NCBI RefSeq assembly: GCF_004120195.1
Contig: NZ_SCHN01000009.1
Span: 298,601-362,600 of the forward strand
Direction: 5' to 3'
DNA from: Enterovibrio baiacu
GTDB lineage: Bacteria > Pseudomonadota > Gammaproteobacteria > Enterobacterales > Vibrionaceae
Length of the DNA: 64,000 bases
Shown: positions 52,352-60,518 of the stretch, piece after piece
Layout of the letters: each line of letters opens with the position of its first letter
How positions within the stretch are numbered: position 1 is the first letter of the stretch
Position numbers and translations under genes: made by a program
The notes under the pieces: generated by a model
Databases searched by the model: none
Told to the model about the DNA's origin: nothing
What the model saw: the letters and a program-made list of their open reading frames with translations, nothing else

Positions 52352-53383
52352 ATGATGAAAAAATTATTACCTACCTCGACTGCAGGCAGCTTGCCTAAAC
52401 CCTTATGGCTGGCACAACCCGAGACACTTTGGTCTCCTTGGAAATTGCAAGATGAGGAATTAGCGCAGGGCAAACATGATGCGTTACGTTTATCATTGCA
52501 AGATCAACAGCACGCAGGGGTTGATATTGTTAGCGATGGCGAACAAACACGCCAACACTTCGTCACAACGTTCATTGAGCACCTTAATGGCGTTGATTTT
52601 GAAAAACGCGAAACTGTTAAAATTCGTGATCGTTATGATGCAAGCGTACCCACTGTCGTCGGTGCTGTGAGTCGCCAGAAGCCGATTTTTGTCGAAGATG
52701 CTAAGTGCTTACGCAAACAAACCAAGCAACCGATAAAGTGGGCGCTACCTGGTCCTATGACCATGATCGACACACTTTATGATGCGCACTATAAAAGCCG
52801 TGAAAAACTCGCGTGGGAATTTGCCAAAATCCTCAACCAAGAAGCAAAAGAGTTAGAGGCAGCTGGCGTCGATATTATTCAATTTGATGAGCCAGCATTT
52901 AATGTCTTCTTTGACGAGGTCAATGATTGGGGGATAGCGACCTTAGAACGCGCCATTGAAGGGCTGAAATGCGAAACCGCCGTCCACATTTGTTATGGCT
53001 ATGGCATCAAAGCCAACACAGATTGGAAAAAGACCTTGGGATCAGAGTGGCGACAATATGAAGCAATCTTCCCTAAGCTGCAGCAATCCAACATTGATAT
53101 TATTTCTCTCGAGTGCCACAACTCTCGAGTGCCTATCGAGTTGCTTGAGCTTATTCGCGGTAAGAAAGTGATGGTAGGGGCGATTGATGTCGCGACGAAC
53201 ACCATTGAGACGCCAGAAGAAGTCGCGGAAACCTTGCGAAAAGCGCTCAAGTTTGTTGATGCAGAAAATCTTTATCCATGCACCAACTGCGGCATGGCGC
53301 CTTTATCTCATGATGTCGCGAACGCGAAGTTAAAGGCACTTAACGCAGGCGCAGAGATCATCCGCAAAGAACTGTCTATGTAG
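52352..53383 (+). CDS. mesD: Folate-independent methionine synthase MesD (core-MetE type)
   Basis: A 343-residue enzyme equivalent to the C-terminal catalytic half of MetE, lacking the N-terminal folate-binding half. It begins LLPTSTAGSLPKPLWLAQPE, with VSDGEQTRQHFVTTFIEHL and WALPGPMTMIDTLYD following. Zinc ligands are visible as His and Cys in AVHICYG, Glu in SLECHNSR and Cys in CTNCGMAPLS. It would methylate homocysteine to methionine using a non-folate donor, with MesX. The start may be the first or second ATG (52352 or 52355). Confidence 0.85.
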   Translation: MMKKLLPTSTAGSLPKPLWLAQPETLWSPWKLQDEELAQGKHDALRLSLQDQQHAGVDIVSDGEQTRQHFVTTFIEHLNGVDFEKRETVKIRDRYDASVPTVVGAVSRQKPIFVEDAKCLRKQTKQPIKWALPGPMTMIDTLYDAHYKSREKLAWEFAKILNQEAKELEAAGVDIIQFDEPAFNVFFDEVNDWGIATLERAIEGLKCETAVHICYGYGIKANTDWKKTLGSEWRQYEAIFPKLQQSNIDIISLECHNSRVPIELLELIRGKKVMVGAIDVATNTIETPEEVAETLRKALKFVDAENLYPCTNCGMAPLSHDVANAKLKALNAGAEIIRKELSM

Positions 53384-53708
53384 TGCGGCAGGGATGATGG
53401 GAATGGTTGGGCTTGGATCTTAGTGTTCAAGCTCATCGCCATATCACTTACTTGACGTAGCGTAGTGCAGCATCAAAAACAAAACGCTGCTTATTGTTTG
53501 TCTAAACCACTAACTGCTTTAGTTCTGGCGAAATAAAGAAATCTTCACTTTGTGATAAATCATTCAACGGAAGTCCAGCCTGATACATCCAAACTTAAGC
53601 CGATATCCTTTGGTTTGTGTCTGAGTAAAGATCTTAAATACATCGAAACCTTTTTTAATCTTTTTTCGATATAACAAGTGATTATGTGAAAATGTAAATA
53701 CGATGGAT
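53384..53708. other. Intergenic region after mesD
   Basis: A 325-base AT-rich gap between convergent genes. I see no gene and no strong terminator; a reverse frame here only extends into the neighbouring gene's bases in another phase. Confidence 0.35.
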
Positions 53709-54176
53709 TCAGATTTTATTGTCTTTAAGCCATCTATTAATATCATTGCAGATAGAACCAAACTCTTCGACAGGAAGTACTCTGGCAGACATGGGGATTT
53801 TTTCATTGTTGCAGACAATGACTACTCTTGTCCCGCCATCATTGTCAGTATCTATCACAGCCTTTTCAATCTGAATTAGGGGTATAACCCCCTTTTTATT
53901 AAAAAAAGGATACTGGATGTAGTAACTAAGGTTTTTCTCGATGCTATTAAACGTGAATTCACTGTTCAGCGACCAGACCCTGTAGAAAAATAGTATGGTC
54001 AGTACGATGACTGTGATCGCCAAAAACTGTTTTCCTTGGTTGTGTTCTGCAGAAAAAACCCATAAAAAGGCGTCTTTCGATAGTAATAGGAAAGCAAGAA
54101 TCCCTAAAATGACATAAGTAGGCTTAGAACCCTGAGTCACGATAAGCCCACCATTTTCTGTGTGTTGAGTTCTCAT
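53709..54176 (-). CDS. Hypothetical membrane protein with PH-like C-terminal domain
   Basis: A 155-residue protein with two helices (about residues 21-40 and 52-69) and a C-terminal half of beta-type pattern (FTFNSIEKNLSYYIQYPFF, IPLIQIEKAVIDTDNDGG, RVVIVCNNEKIPMSARVL) ending in an amphipathic helix. This layout resembles small bacterial PH-like membrane proteins, but I cannot name a family. It is the last of four AT-rich small genes on the minus strand. Confidence 0.55.
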   Translation of the reverse strand: MRTQHTENGGLIVTQGSKPTYVILGILAFLLLSKDAFLWVFSAEHNQGKQFLAITVIVLTILFFYRVWSLNSEFTFNSIEKNLSYYIQYPFFNKKGVIPLIQIEKAVIDTDNDGGTRVVIVCNNEKIPMSARVLPVEEFGSICNDINRWLKDNKI

Positions 54177-54199
54177 GTTTGTTGCCTCAAATGTCGAAA

Positions 54200-54508
54200 C
54201 TATTTAAAAGAAAGCCAAATAAAATAGACGGGAATGGATAGAAAAATAAGCACGATACAGACTTCATGATTTGAAGAACCCTCTGCCCACGCTATGGCTC
54301 TTTTTGACGAAGCGAAAAACCCGATACAAAGACAACACAACCCAACGAGAGCGAGCAACAGTAAAATGATGAGTCCGAACAATTCATCTGAACCCCAAGA
54401 AGTGAATACCAAGCTTGATATGGAAATAAAGGTTCCACCCATTGTCACAAGGTAACTTCGAGCAAAAATACTCTCATCGAGATTAGGAAGCCATTTATTG
54501 GCCTTCAT
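54200..54508 (-). CDS. Hypothetical small membrane protein
   Basis: A 102-residue protein with about three hydrophobic segments (residues 22-40, 43-70 and 82-100). AAAGGATGAAAA lies just before the ATG. It is 23 bases upstream of the PH-like gene, so they are probably co-transcribed. I do not recognise a family. Confidence 0.5.
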   Translation of the reverse strand: MKANKWLPNLDESIFARSYLVTMGGTFISISSLVFTSWGSDELFGLIILLLLALVGLCCLCIGFFASSKRAIAWAEGSSNHEVCIVLIFLSIPVYFIWLSFK

Positions 54509-54568
54509 TTTTCATCCTTTAGGTGCTGTGAGGCTGGCAGTTTCGCCACGTCTACATGTTTTGTCTTG

Positions 54569-54958
54569 TTAACGCTTCGTCTGAATACGATACAACCCTG
54601 CTTGGGCCCTTATTCGATTATCTTCAACTTGTGACGAACTCTCTATGTCAGAAAATAAAGCCTGAGCCGTGTCTAAATTTCCTGATGCTTCTGCTTCCAT
54701 TGCTGTATTTAGTTTCTCGAACTCAGCGTCAAATGCGTCTTTGTCTTGATTGATAAGTTTCCATTGATCTGCAGTAAGTGAAGGCCGTAGTTTGCAGATA
54801 GCATCGTCAATTTCAAACATATTTGATAAAGCGTTACCTACTGCTTTTAACATCACCTCTTTGTTTAGACCTTCAACATTTTGATAAAGTTGTCCAGTAG
54901 AGCTAAGTGAGTTCGAAGCTAGTCGTATTAGGTGCAATATTTTTTCTGAGCTATCCAT
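54569..54958 (-). CDS. Hypothetical soluble helical protein
   Basis: A 129-residue, mostly helical protein without membrane segments; LFSDIESSSQVEDNRIRAQAGLYRIQ near the end and NTAMEAEASGNLDTAQ suggest a TPR-like or coiled arrangement. I chose ATG 54958 since AAGGAAAGAA lies right before it; an upstream in-frame ATG at 55015 adds 19 residues. Family not recognised. It stands between two small membrane-protein genes. Confidence 0.5.
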   Translation of the reverse strand: MDSSEKILHLIRLASNSLSSTGQLYQNVEGLNKEVMLKAVGNALSNMFEIDDAICKLRPSLTADQWKLINQDKDAFDAEFEKLNTAMEAEASGNLDTAQALFSDIESSSQVEDNRIRAQAGLYRIQTKR

Positions 54959-55074
54959 TTCTTTCCTTGGCGAGAGTGGGACGCGATAAATTATCAACAT
55001 AACATTTTCATTCATTATGTTAATGACACTTTGATTAGCTTATGAAGCGGCAAAGCATCCCGTTTATGACCTCG

Positions 55075-55548
55075 TTAGGGCTGCGACTTACCCGCTAACG
55101 TTTTGATACTAGGGTTAACAAACCAAACAAACCATATAGAGAGTGCGTTCAACGTCAGAAGCATACTCAATATGAAGTTATTTTCATTTAAATGTGCGGC
55201 GCCAAAATCAATAAATAAAGAGGTTACACCTATGGGTGGGAAAAGAGTCACAACCGCTACTACTGCATTAGGTAAAACTAACTTAGCACTCATAATGCTG
55301 GGCACCTTGTATGATTGATTGCCTTTATGAAAATACTTGTGAAGATCATATGTTCTATCAATCCCGCTCATAACCGTAAAAATCAGACTCGGTATAACAA
55401 GAATGAACGAATAAAAACCAACGATCTGGGAAGTTTCGGTATTGAATGACCGACAAACACCTAAGACAAAGAAAATCACTACTAATGATACTGAGTACCA
55501 ATAGCCAAGCTTCTCTCGAACATACTTGAAAAACTCTGCTCGCTTCAT
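55075..55548 (-). CDS. Hypothetical four-helix membrane protein
   Basis: A 157-residue protein with about four helices (near residues 18-36, 41-62, 92-112 and 124-146), a central polar loop with DRTYDLHKYFHKGNQSYK, and a short basic N-terminus. I do not recognise a family. First gene of the small AT-rich cluster, on the minus strand. Confidence 0.5.
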   Translation of the reverse strand: MKRAEFFKYVREKLGYWYSVSLVVIFFVLGVCRSFNTETSQIVGFYSFILVIPSLIFTVMSGIDRTYDLHKYFHKGNQSYKVPSIMSAKLVLPNAVVAVVTLFPPIGVTSLFIDFGAAHLNENNFILSMLLTLNALSIWFVWFVNPSIKTLAGKSQP

Positions 55549-55877
55549 CTATATCCCAAACAGTATATTCAACCCTAAAGTGGGGAGATTAAACACACCA
55601 TCTTGTCCAATAATAACGATGCAAAAAAATCAAAAATCACCCACGCATTCAATCCTAATGGGCTTTCATTGCCTGTATTTCAAATGTTGGTAGAAATACC
55701 CCAAAACAGCACACGTCGGTATTATGCCCCACCTCGGTAGGTGCTGAATGTATCAACAGTGGAAACCCGAACATCCTTTCTCGCTCAGCGCTTTTATAAA
55801 AATACTTCCATACTCAGTGAACGAATCTGATTGGTTATCGTATTGATGGAGTACAGATAACAACAAGGAAACGCATT
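55549..55877. other. Divergent region between the AT-rich cluster and the UbiB-family gene
   Basis: A 329-base region. AAGGAAACGCATT before GTG 55878 is a ribosome site. I see no gene or operator. Confidence 0.35.
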
Positions 55878-57233
55878 GTGGCTGAGTTTGATGATGGTAA
55901 GAAAATCCCGAGTAATCGTTTGAGCCGTGTGGGTATGTTTGGTTCTGTCGTGACGAAAGTGGCAACGAACATGGCGGCGGAGGGGGCGAAACAGATGCTC
56001 TCAGGTAAGCGCCCAAAGGCGAAAGATCTCTTACTTACACCGAAGAACATCAGCAGCGTGACTGACCAACTCGCGCAGCTTCGCGGTGCAGCCATGAAAG
56101 TGGGGCAACTGTTGAGCATGGATGCGGGCGACGCACTGCCCAAGGAGCTGACGGACATTCTCGCCAAGCTTCGCTCCAACGCTTCGCCCATGCCAGCAAA
56201 GCAACTCGCGGATGTGCTTGCGCAAGAGTGGGGGGCAGATTGGCAAAAGCATTTCGTATCATTTAACTTCAAACCGATTGCTGCAGCATCTATCGGCCAA
56301 GTCCATTTTGCTTATGGCGACGATGGCGGCGAGTTGGCGGTGAAAGTGCAGTATCCGGGCATAAAACGAAGCATCAGCAGCGATGTCGATAACGTTGTGA
56401 CCTTGCTTCGTCTTACTGGGTTAGTGCCAAAAGAAGTGGACTACAAAGAACTTCTCGAAGAGGCAAAGAAGCAACTGCACGATGAAGCGAACTACTGCTT
56501 GGAATCAGACATGTTGCAAGCGTTCGCTGCGCACCTCAAAAACGATGAACGTTATTTGGTGCCTCGAGCGGTTGAAGCATTAACGACGCCCTCTATTCTC
56601 ACCATGTCCTATGAGCATGGCGAACCGATTGAGTCATTATCGGGCTTGCCTCAGGACGCGCGAGATACTTTGATTGAAAACTTGTTCCATTTACTTTTTC
56701 GAGAAGTGTTTGAGTTTCAACTCGTCCAGACTGACCCTAATTTTGCCAACTATTTGTACCAAGTGGACACAGGCAAAATCGTGCTGTTGGATTTCGGCGC
56801 GACACGTCAATATCCTGATTACATCAGTGAGGGATACCAAAAACTGCTTAGTGCCGCGATGGAAGATGACCGAGAGGCAATGTCGGATGCGCTGAAGCAA
56901 ATAGGCTTTTTCAGCCAAACCATTTTGCCTGAACAACAAACGGCGGTGGTCAACCTTGTTGCAATTGCATGCGAGCCGCTGAAATACGATGGCGATTACG
57001 ATTTTTGCATAAGCGACCTCGCCTTGCGTATTCGTGAATCAGGGATGGCGTTGAGTATGGAACAGGGGTATTGGCACACCCCGCCAGCAGATGCATTGTT
57101 TCTTCATCGAAAAATTGGTGGGTTGTATTTGCTTGCGGCGAGGTTGAATGCGCGCGTCAATATTCGTCGCTTGTTCACACCATTTATATTGTCAGTTGCA
57201 TTGCGTGCGGGCGAACATAAAGCGGCAGGGTAA
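55878..57233 (+). CDS. ABC1/UbiB (AarF) family atypical kinase-like protein
   Basis: A 451-residue protein of the ABC1/UbiB family, linked to ubiquinone or lipid metabolism. The family KxGQ motif reads AAMKVGQLLSMD, the Ala-rich nucleotide loop is AAASIGQVHFA, the catalytic Lys is in ELAVKVQYPG, the catalytic-loop motif is QTDPNFANYLY and the metal DFG is VLLDFGATRQY. It lacks the C-terminal helices of UbiB itself, so it is more like the soluble yeast/human ADCK3-type members. GTG start with AAGGAAACGCATT before it. Confidence 0.88.
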   Translation: MAEFDDGKKIPSNRLSRVGMFGSVVTKVATNMAAEGAKQMLSGKRPKAKDLLLTPKNISSVTDQLAQLRGAAMKVGQLLSMDAGDALPKELTDILAKLRSNASPMPAKQLADVLAQEWGADWQKHFVSFNFKPIAAASIGQVHFAYGDDGGELAVKVQYPGIKRSISSDVDNVVTLLRLTGLVPKEVDYKELLEEAKKQLHDEANYCLESDMLQAFAAHLKNDERYLVPRAVEALTTPSILTMSYEHGEPIESLSGLPQDARDTLIENLFHLLFREVFEFQLVQTDPNFANYLYQVDTGKIVLLDFGATRQYPDYISEGYQKLLSAAMEDDREAMSDALKQIGFFSQTILPEQQTAVVNLVAIACEPLKYDGDYDFCISDLALRIRESGMALSMEQGYWHTPPADALFLHRKIGGLYLLAARLNARVNIRRLFTPFILSVALRAGEHKAAG

Positions 57234-57392
57234 CACCTCGTCGCTCCGCTGTTTTGTTCCTTGGTATATTTGTTCTACCTAACAACTAGAACGCGAATTA
57301 CGGGTTAAACCTCAAAGTTTCATCGTCATACTTTTGAAATGGGTCCTTGGTAAGCGTAGAAAGAGTATTAACGCTTACCGATAGGATCTCTC

Positions 57393-58034
57393 ATGCCACA
57401 TCGCCTCTATCAACATCTCGAAACCCTTTGGAATTACCACCATCTCGGGCATACCCCAGAGCAATGTGACTGTATTTTTGTTCTTTGCAGCAATGATATT
57501 CGTGTGGCTGAATACGCTGCTGCGCTTTATCACCAAGGGCTTGCGCCGTATGTCATGGTTTCTGGCGGGAAAGGCCGCTTCACGGAAGGCCTATTTGAAA
57601 AATCGGAAGCAGAAACCTTCGCAGACATATTGCTCGATGAAGGTGTGCCTGCTTCAGCATTGATATTAGAAAAACAAGCGACCAACACTGGCGAGAACAT
57701 CACACTTTCTCATGCGCTGATGAAAGAAAAAGGACTCAATTTTCAGCGTTTGTTGCTCGTGCAGAAGCCATTTATGGAACGCCGCGCTTTCGCCACATTT
57801 TTGAAGCAGTGGCCAGAGCCTGTGCAATCTGTGCTCGTGACATCACAAGCGGTTTCTTTGATTGATTACCCTAACGAAGACTTGCCTTTCGACATGGTCG
57901 TCGATGCCATGATTGCCGATTTCGAACGCATCCAAACGTACCCCGCTCAAGGCTTCCAAATAGAACAAGACATCCCGCAAGAAGTGCTTGATGCGTATGC
58001 CTTGGTCAAAGAGTTGCGGCCAACGTCTGAGTAG
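57393..58034 (+). CDS. YdcF family (DUF218) protein
   Basis: A 213-residue cytoplasmic protein of the DUF218/YdcF group. IFVLCSNDIRVAEYAAALYHQGLAPYVMVSGG and EAETFADILLDEGVPASALILEKQATNTGENI are diagnostic blocks. E. coli YdcF binds S-adenosylmethionine, while other DUF218 proteins (SanA, ElyC) act on the envelope; with no signal or anchor, this one is YdcF-like. AGGATCTCTC precedes the ATG, and a hairpin follows the stop. Confidence 0.85.
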   Translation: MPHRLYQHLETLWNYHHLGHTPEQCDCIFVLCSNDIRVAEYAAALYHQGLAPYVMVSGGKGRFTEGLFEKSEAETFADILLDEGVPASALILEKQATNTGENITLSHALMKEKGLNFQRLLLVQKPFMERRAFATFLKQWPEPVQSVLVTSQAVSLIDYPNEDLPFDMVVDAMIADFERIQTYPAQGFQIEQDIPQEVLDAYALVKELRPTSE

Positions 58035-58112
58035 ACGCAATGAAACGGCATGACGATACCAGTGAAAGCCCCTCGTCTTGCTTAAATTTGCACTTTTCTC
58101 CATCCAACAAAA

Positions 58113-58150
58113 AACCTCCAACTTCTATGCGGCCAGTTGGAGGTGTTGTT
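58113..58150. terminator. Hairpin terminator after the YdcF-like gene
   Basis: AACCTCCAACT pairs with AGTTGGAGGT, followed by GTTGTTTT; A residues on the left make it usable for the convergent oxygenase gene too. Confidence 0.65.
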
Positions 58151-58201
58151 TTAACCGTTCATTATATTCACGTACTCATGCATTCACTTTGCGCTCAACG
58201 T

Positions 58202-59143
58202 TTAGAATGGCGCGAAGGCATCGCTGACCGTGACTGGCACCGTCCAACGATCATGTGCATCAATCGCAGGGACTTGTAGCCTTGGCGATGGAATGCTCAT
58301 GCGATCGCCATACAACCAAAATACAAGGTTAGTACGTGTCCCACTAGTGATCGGATGGGCCGCGTGTGGAACACTGCCACGGTGAATCATCGCCACACCG
58401 GGCTCGAAGCGCACACGTTTCACATTGCGTGTTGCTGGGTCATACAAATCTAGCTCTGAGCCCGTGTATTCCTCACTCGGCAAGTTCAGGTTAACGTTCA
58501 TTGTCGCGGCAGATGCATCAGTGTGTAAGCGCAGTGATGTGTCCATGCCAGGTTGATACTGAATCGAAAAACCGAACGTTTGTGTGTCAAAACCCATGAC
58601 TTCAGGGAATAACAAACGCGCAATAGGGCGCATGTATTTCTCTAAGATCGCGTTATAGAATGCTTGAAAGTTTGGCGCTGCCAGATACCCTTCAGAGCGT
58701 TGGTCAAGCATTGCGCCGTGGCGATTAAGCGCGATGCCGTAAGGCGGACGAAGTGGGATGTTCGCATTCGCAACACGCGCCAGATAATCACGTAACTCCG
58801 CCAAACGTGCAGGGTCGAAGAATTGCGTTTGGTAGACGCCCGGCGACACTTCTTCCCACAAGTCTGCAACCGCCACTTCTGTTGTAGGGTCTTCCCATGC
58901 TTGTTCGATGGCGTTACGTAATTTTGCATCAAGTAACGTTTCATCAATGGTGAAAAGCTGGTCTTTTTCAGACGCCTCCCACTCTTTCCACGCATCGGTA
59001 AGTAGCATTCTGTTTTCATCCCAGAAGCGTTGCACCGACATATCGCGGTGCAGTATGGCTTCTCGAGAAGGCAAATCTAATGCACGAGCACGCTGCAATT
59101 GACTGCCTTGGGTGTGGTCTTTTACTAAAACTGTATTTGTCAT
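58202..59143 (-). CDS. 2OG-Fe(II) dioxygenase family protein
   Basis: A 313-residue soluble oxygenase. The iron site is H207 and D209 in RLHTDASAATMNVNLNL with H260 in GSVPHAAHP, and the 2-oxoglutarate-binding Arg is probably R270 in SGTRTNLVFWLYG, ten residues later as usual. The N-terminal 100 residues are helical and acidic. It would couple 2-oxoglutarate decarboxylation to hydroxylation of an unknown substrate. It is monocistronic. Confidence 0.8.
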   Translation of the reverse strand: MTNTVLVKDHTQGSQLQRARALDLPSREAILHRDMSVQRFWDENRMLLTDAWKEWEASEKDQLFTIDETLLDAKLRNAIEQAWEDPTTEVAVADLWEEVSPGVYQTQFFDPARLAELRDYLARVANANIPLRPPYGIALNRHGAMLDQRSEGYLAAPNFQAFYNAILEKYMRPIARLLFPEVMGFDTQTFGFSIQYQPGMDTSLRLHTDASAATMNVNLNLPSEEYTGSELDLYDPATRNVKRVRFEPGVAMIHRGSVPHAAHPITSGTRTNLVFWLYGDRMSIPSPRLQVPAIDAHDRWTVPVTVSDAFAPF

Positions 59144-59273
59144 CTTCCTTTCTCCGGCAATTTTTTAATCATTGTTTGTGCTAGTGATGTCGACGAGTGC
59201 ACTTTATTACAGCTTTATTTATTGATAAACAGGGTGGATTTAGATTCAGAATTTAGCTTTTCTATATAATTGG

Positions 59274-59364
59274 GAGGCTAGAGGCTAGAGGCTAGAGGCT
59301 AGAGGCTAGAGGCTAGAGGCTAGAGGCTAGAGACTAGAGATTAGAGACAAAAGACTAGAGAGGA
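59274..59364. repeat. Heptamer tandem repeat array, GAGGCTA units
   Basis: Eight perfect GAGGCTA copies (59274-59329) followed by GAGACTA, GAGATTA, GAGACAA, AAGACTA and GAGAGGA in the same 7-base register. It lies 3' of the HTHP gene and its terminator, and resembles the array at 24679-24776 in unit length and GAG start. Confidence 0.92.
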
Positions 59365-59403
59365 AGGAGTAATGCGAGGATGCGAGGGGATAAAAGAAAA
59401 AAG

Positions 59404-59429
59404 CGCACTGAGCAAAGAGGTTCAGTGCG
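59404..59429 (-). terminator. Hairpin terminator after the HTHP gene
   Basis: CGCACTGA pairs with TCAGTGCG; the minus strand continues CTTTTTTCTTTT. Confidence 0.75.
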
Positions 59430-59440
59430 ACAAACTTGGT

Positions 59441-59671
59441 TTAGGCTTTCCAGTAGTTATTCGCAGCAGCAACGGTTTGAAAGTTGGTTGCAACCACCTG
59501 AGAAACCGCAATGAGACTGTCCGCACTCTCAGCATATTGAGGGCGTAACTTCTCTCTTACTTCATCTGAGGGTTGGGTGTACTTCACGCCCATTCTCGAC
59601 ATTTTAATCGCGAGTTGATAGCCCTCTTCAGGGGTGTCCGTGATCAATGTTGGTAGCCATGTATTGCTCAT
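59441..59671 (-). CDS. Probable hexameric tyrosine-coordinated haem protein (HTHP)
   Basis: A 76-residue protein matching, as I recall it, the HTHP family first described in Silicibacter pomeroyi: WLPTLITDTPEEGYQLAIKMSR at the start and SLIAVSQVVATNFQTVAAAN near the end, with the same total length. HTHP forms a hexamer, binds haem through a tyrosine (Tyr45 in the original) and has peroxidase and catalase activity; Tyr46 in LRPQYAESAD is the counterpart here. A very strong ribosome site (AAAGGAGGTAAT) precedes the ATG, so expression may be high. It is divergent from a peroxide-sensor gene across a double palindrome. Confidence 0.72.
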   Translation of the reverse strand: MSNTWLPTLITDTPEEGYQLAIKMSRMGVKYTQPSDEVREKLRPQYAESADSLIAVSQVVATNFQTVAAANNYWKA

Positions 59672-59689
59672 ATTACCTCCTTTATTATG

Positions 59690-59731
59690 TTCGTTAACAT
59701 ACTGTTCGTCTACGAACTATATGTCAACGAA
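59690..59731. promoter_or_regulatory. Concentric double palindrome between HTHP and OhrR-type genes
   Basis: Outer arms TTCGTTAACATA (59690-59701) and TATGTCAACGAA (59720-59731) match with one mismatch; inner arms GTTCGT (59704-59709) and ACGAAC (59712-59717) match perfectly. Both share the same centre (59710.5). This is a likely operator for the adjacent MarR-family protein, controlling both divergent genes. Confidence 0.75.
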
Positions 59732-59794
59732 ATGGAGTGACTTTATCGCGTGTTTGTCCATAATGAGACGGCAACGATTGATTGGGAGGTTTTT

Positions 59795-60217
59795 GTGGCG
59801 GTTGCAGATATTGATAAACAACTGTGTTTTGCGCTTTATTCAACGTCAAACAGAGTCACGAGTATGTATCGACAGCTATTGGAGCCCCTAGGGCTGACGT
59901 ATACCCAATTTGTCGTCTTAATGGTGCTGTGGAAGGAAGATGCGTTGTCCATCAGCCAACTTGCACAGCGTGCAGCACTGAGCAAAGCGACAATGACGCC
60001 CTTGCTCAAACGGCTTGAACAAAAAGGGCTGATCCGTCGTGAAGCTTTACCCGACAATGATCGCCAAAAGTCCGTGGTTTTGACGCAAGAAGGACGTGAG
60101 CTTTCCCTCGACAGCGCAGACATTACGGACAAAGTGTTTTGCATGACGGGGCTAACGGCGGAAGAAGCCAATCTGATGATCACACTGTGCGCAAAGATTG
60201 GTGTAGAGGCGGAGTAA
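59795..60217 (+). CDS. OhrR-type MarR-family peroxide-sensing repressor (two-cysteine)
   Basis: A 140-residue regulator. DKQLCFALYSTSNRVTSMYR carries the reactive N-terminal Cys (Cys11) of OhrR proteins and LLEPLGLTYTQFVVLMVLW the adjoining helix; the winged helix is LSKATMTPLLKRLEQKGLIRRE. A further Cys at 116 lies 105 residues after Cys11, the same spacing as Cys22 and Cys127 of Xanthomonas OhrR, implying disulfide-type sensing of organic hydroperoxides. I chose GTG 59795 because GGGAGG lies five bases before it; an upstream GTG at 59750 adds 15 residues. No ohr gene is adjacent; the divergent gene encodes a probable haem peroxidase. Confidence 0.83.
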   Translation: MAVADIDKQLCFALYSTSNRVTSMYRQLLEPLGLTYTQFVVLMVLWKEDALSISQLAQRAALSKATMTPLLKRLEQKGLIRREALPDNDRQKSVVLTQEGRELSLDSADITDKVFCMTGLTAEEANLMITLCAKIGVEAE

Positions 60218-60242
60218 TACTGAATACTGGCTGTGCTGAGTA

Positions 60243-60518
60243 TCAGCGACGCTGACAGCTGGTGCAGCCTCTGCAAGCTTGGCGAGTGTGTTTATCTAAT
60301 CGTGAGCGTTGAATATTGCAGTACGCATTTTTTAATGCGCGGCGTGCTGAAAACCAATCATCAGGTTTTTGCAGGATCAGATAGCCATTGAATTTCTTCA
60401 TCAGCGGCACGCGGTATTCGTCGATGAAACGGCTGTCGTAGCCAATCTCGAAATGATCGAGCGCTTGTTCGATGCAAGTGAAGCTCGATAGCGTGTGTTG
60501 GATGTCTGTGGTGCTCAT
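60243..60518 (-). CDS. NifW-like small protein
   Basis: A 91-residue soluble protein whose pattern resembles NifW, the nitrogenase-stabilising protein: LSSFTCIEQALDHFEIGYD, then FIDEYRVPLMKKFNGYLI, and ALKNAYCNIQRSRL. The end is Cys- and Arg-rich (CRGCTSCQRR), unlike typical NifW, and might bind a metal. No nif genes are in the window, so the role is probably unrelated to nitrogenase. The assignment rests on reading by eye. The ribosome site is weak. Confidence 0.5.
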   Translation of the reverse strand: MSTTDIQHTLSSFTCIEQALDHFEIGYDSRFIDEYRVPLMKKFNGYLILQKPDDWFSARRALKNAYCNIQRSRLDKHTRQACRGCTSCQRR

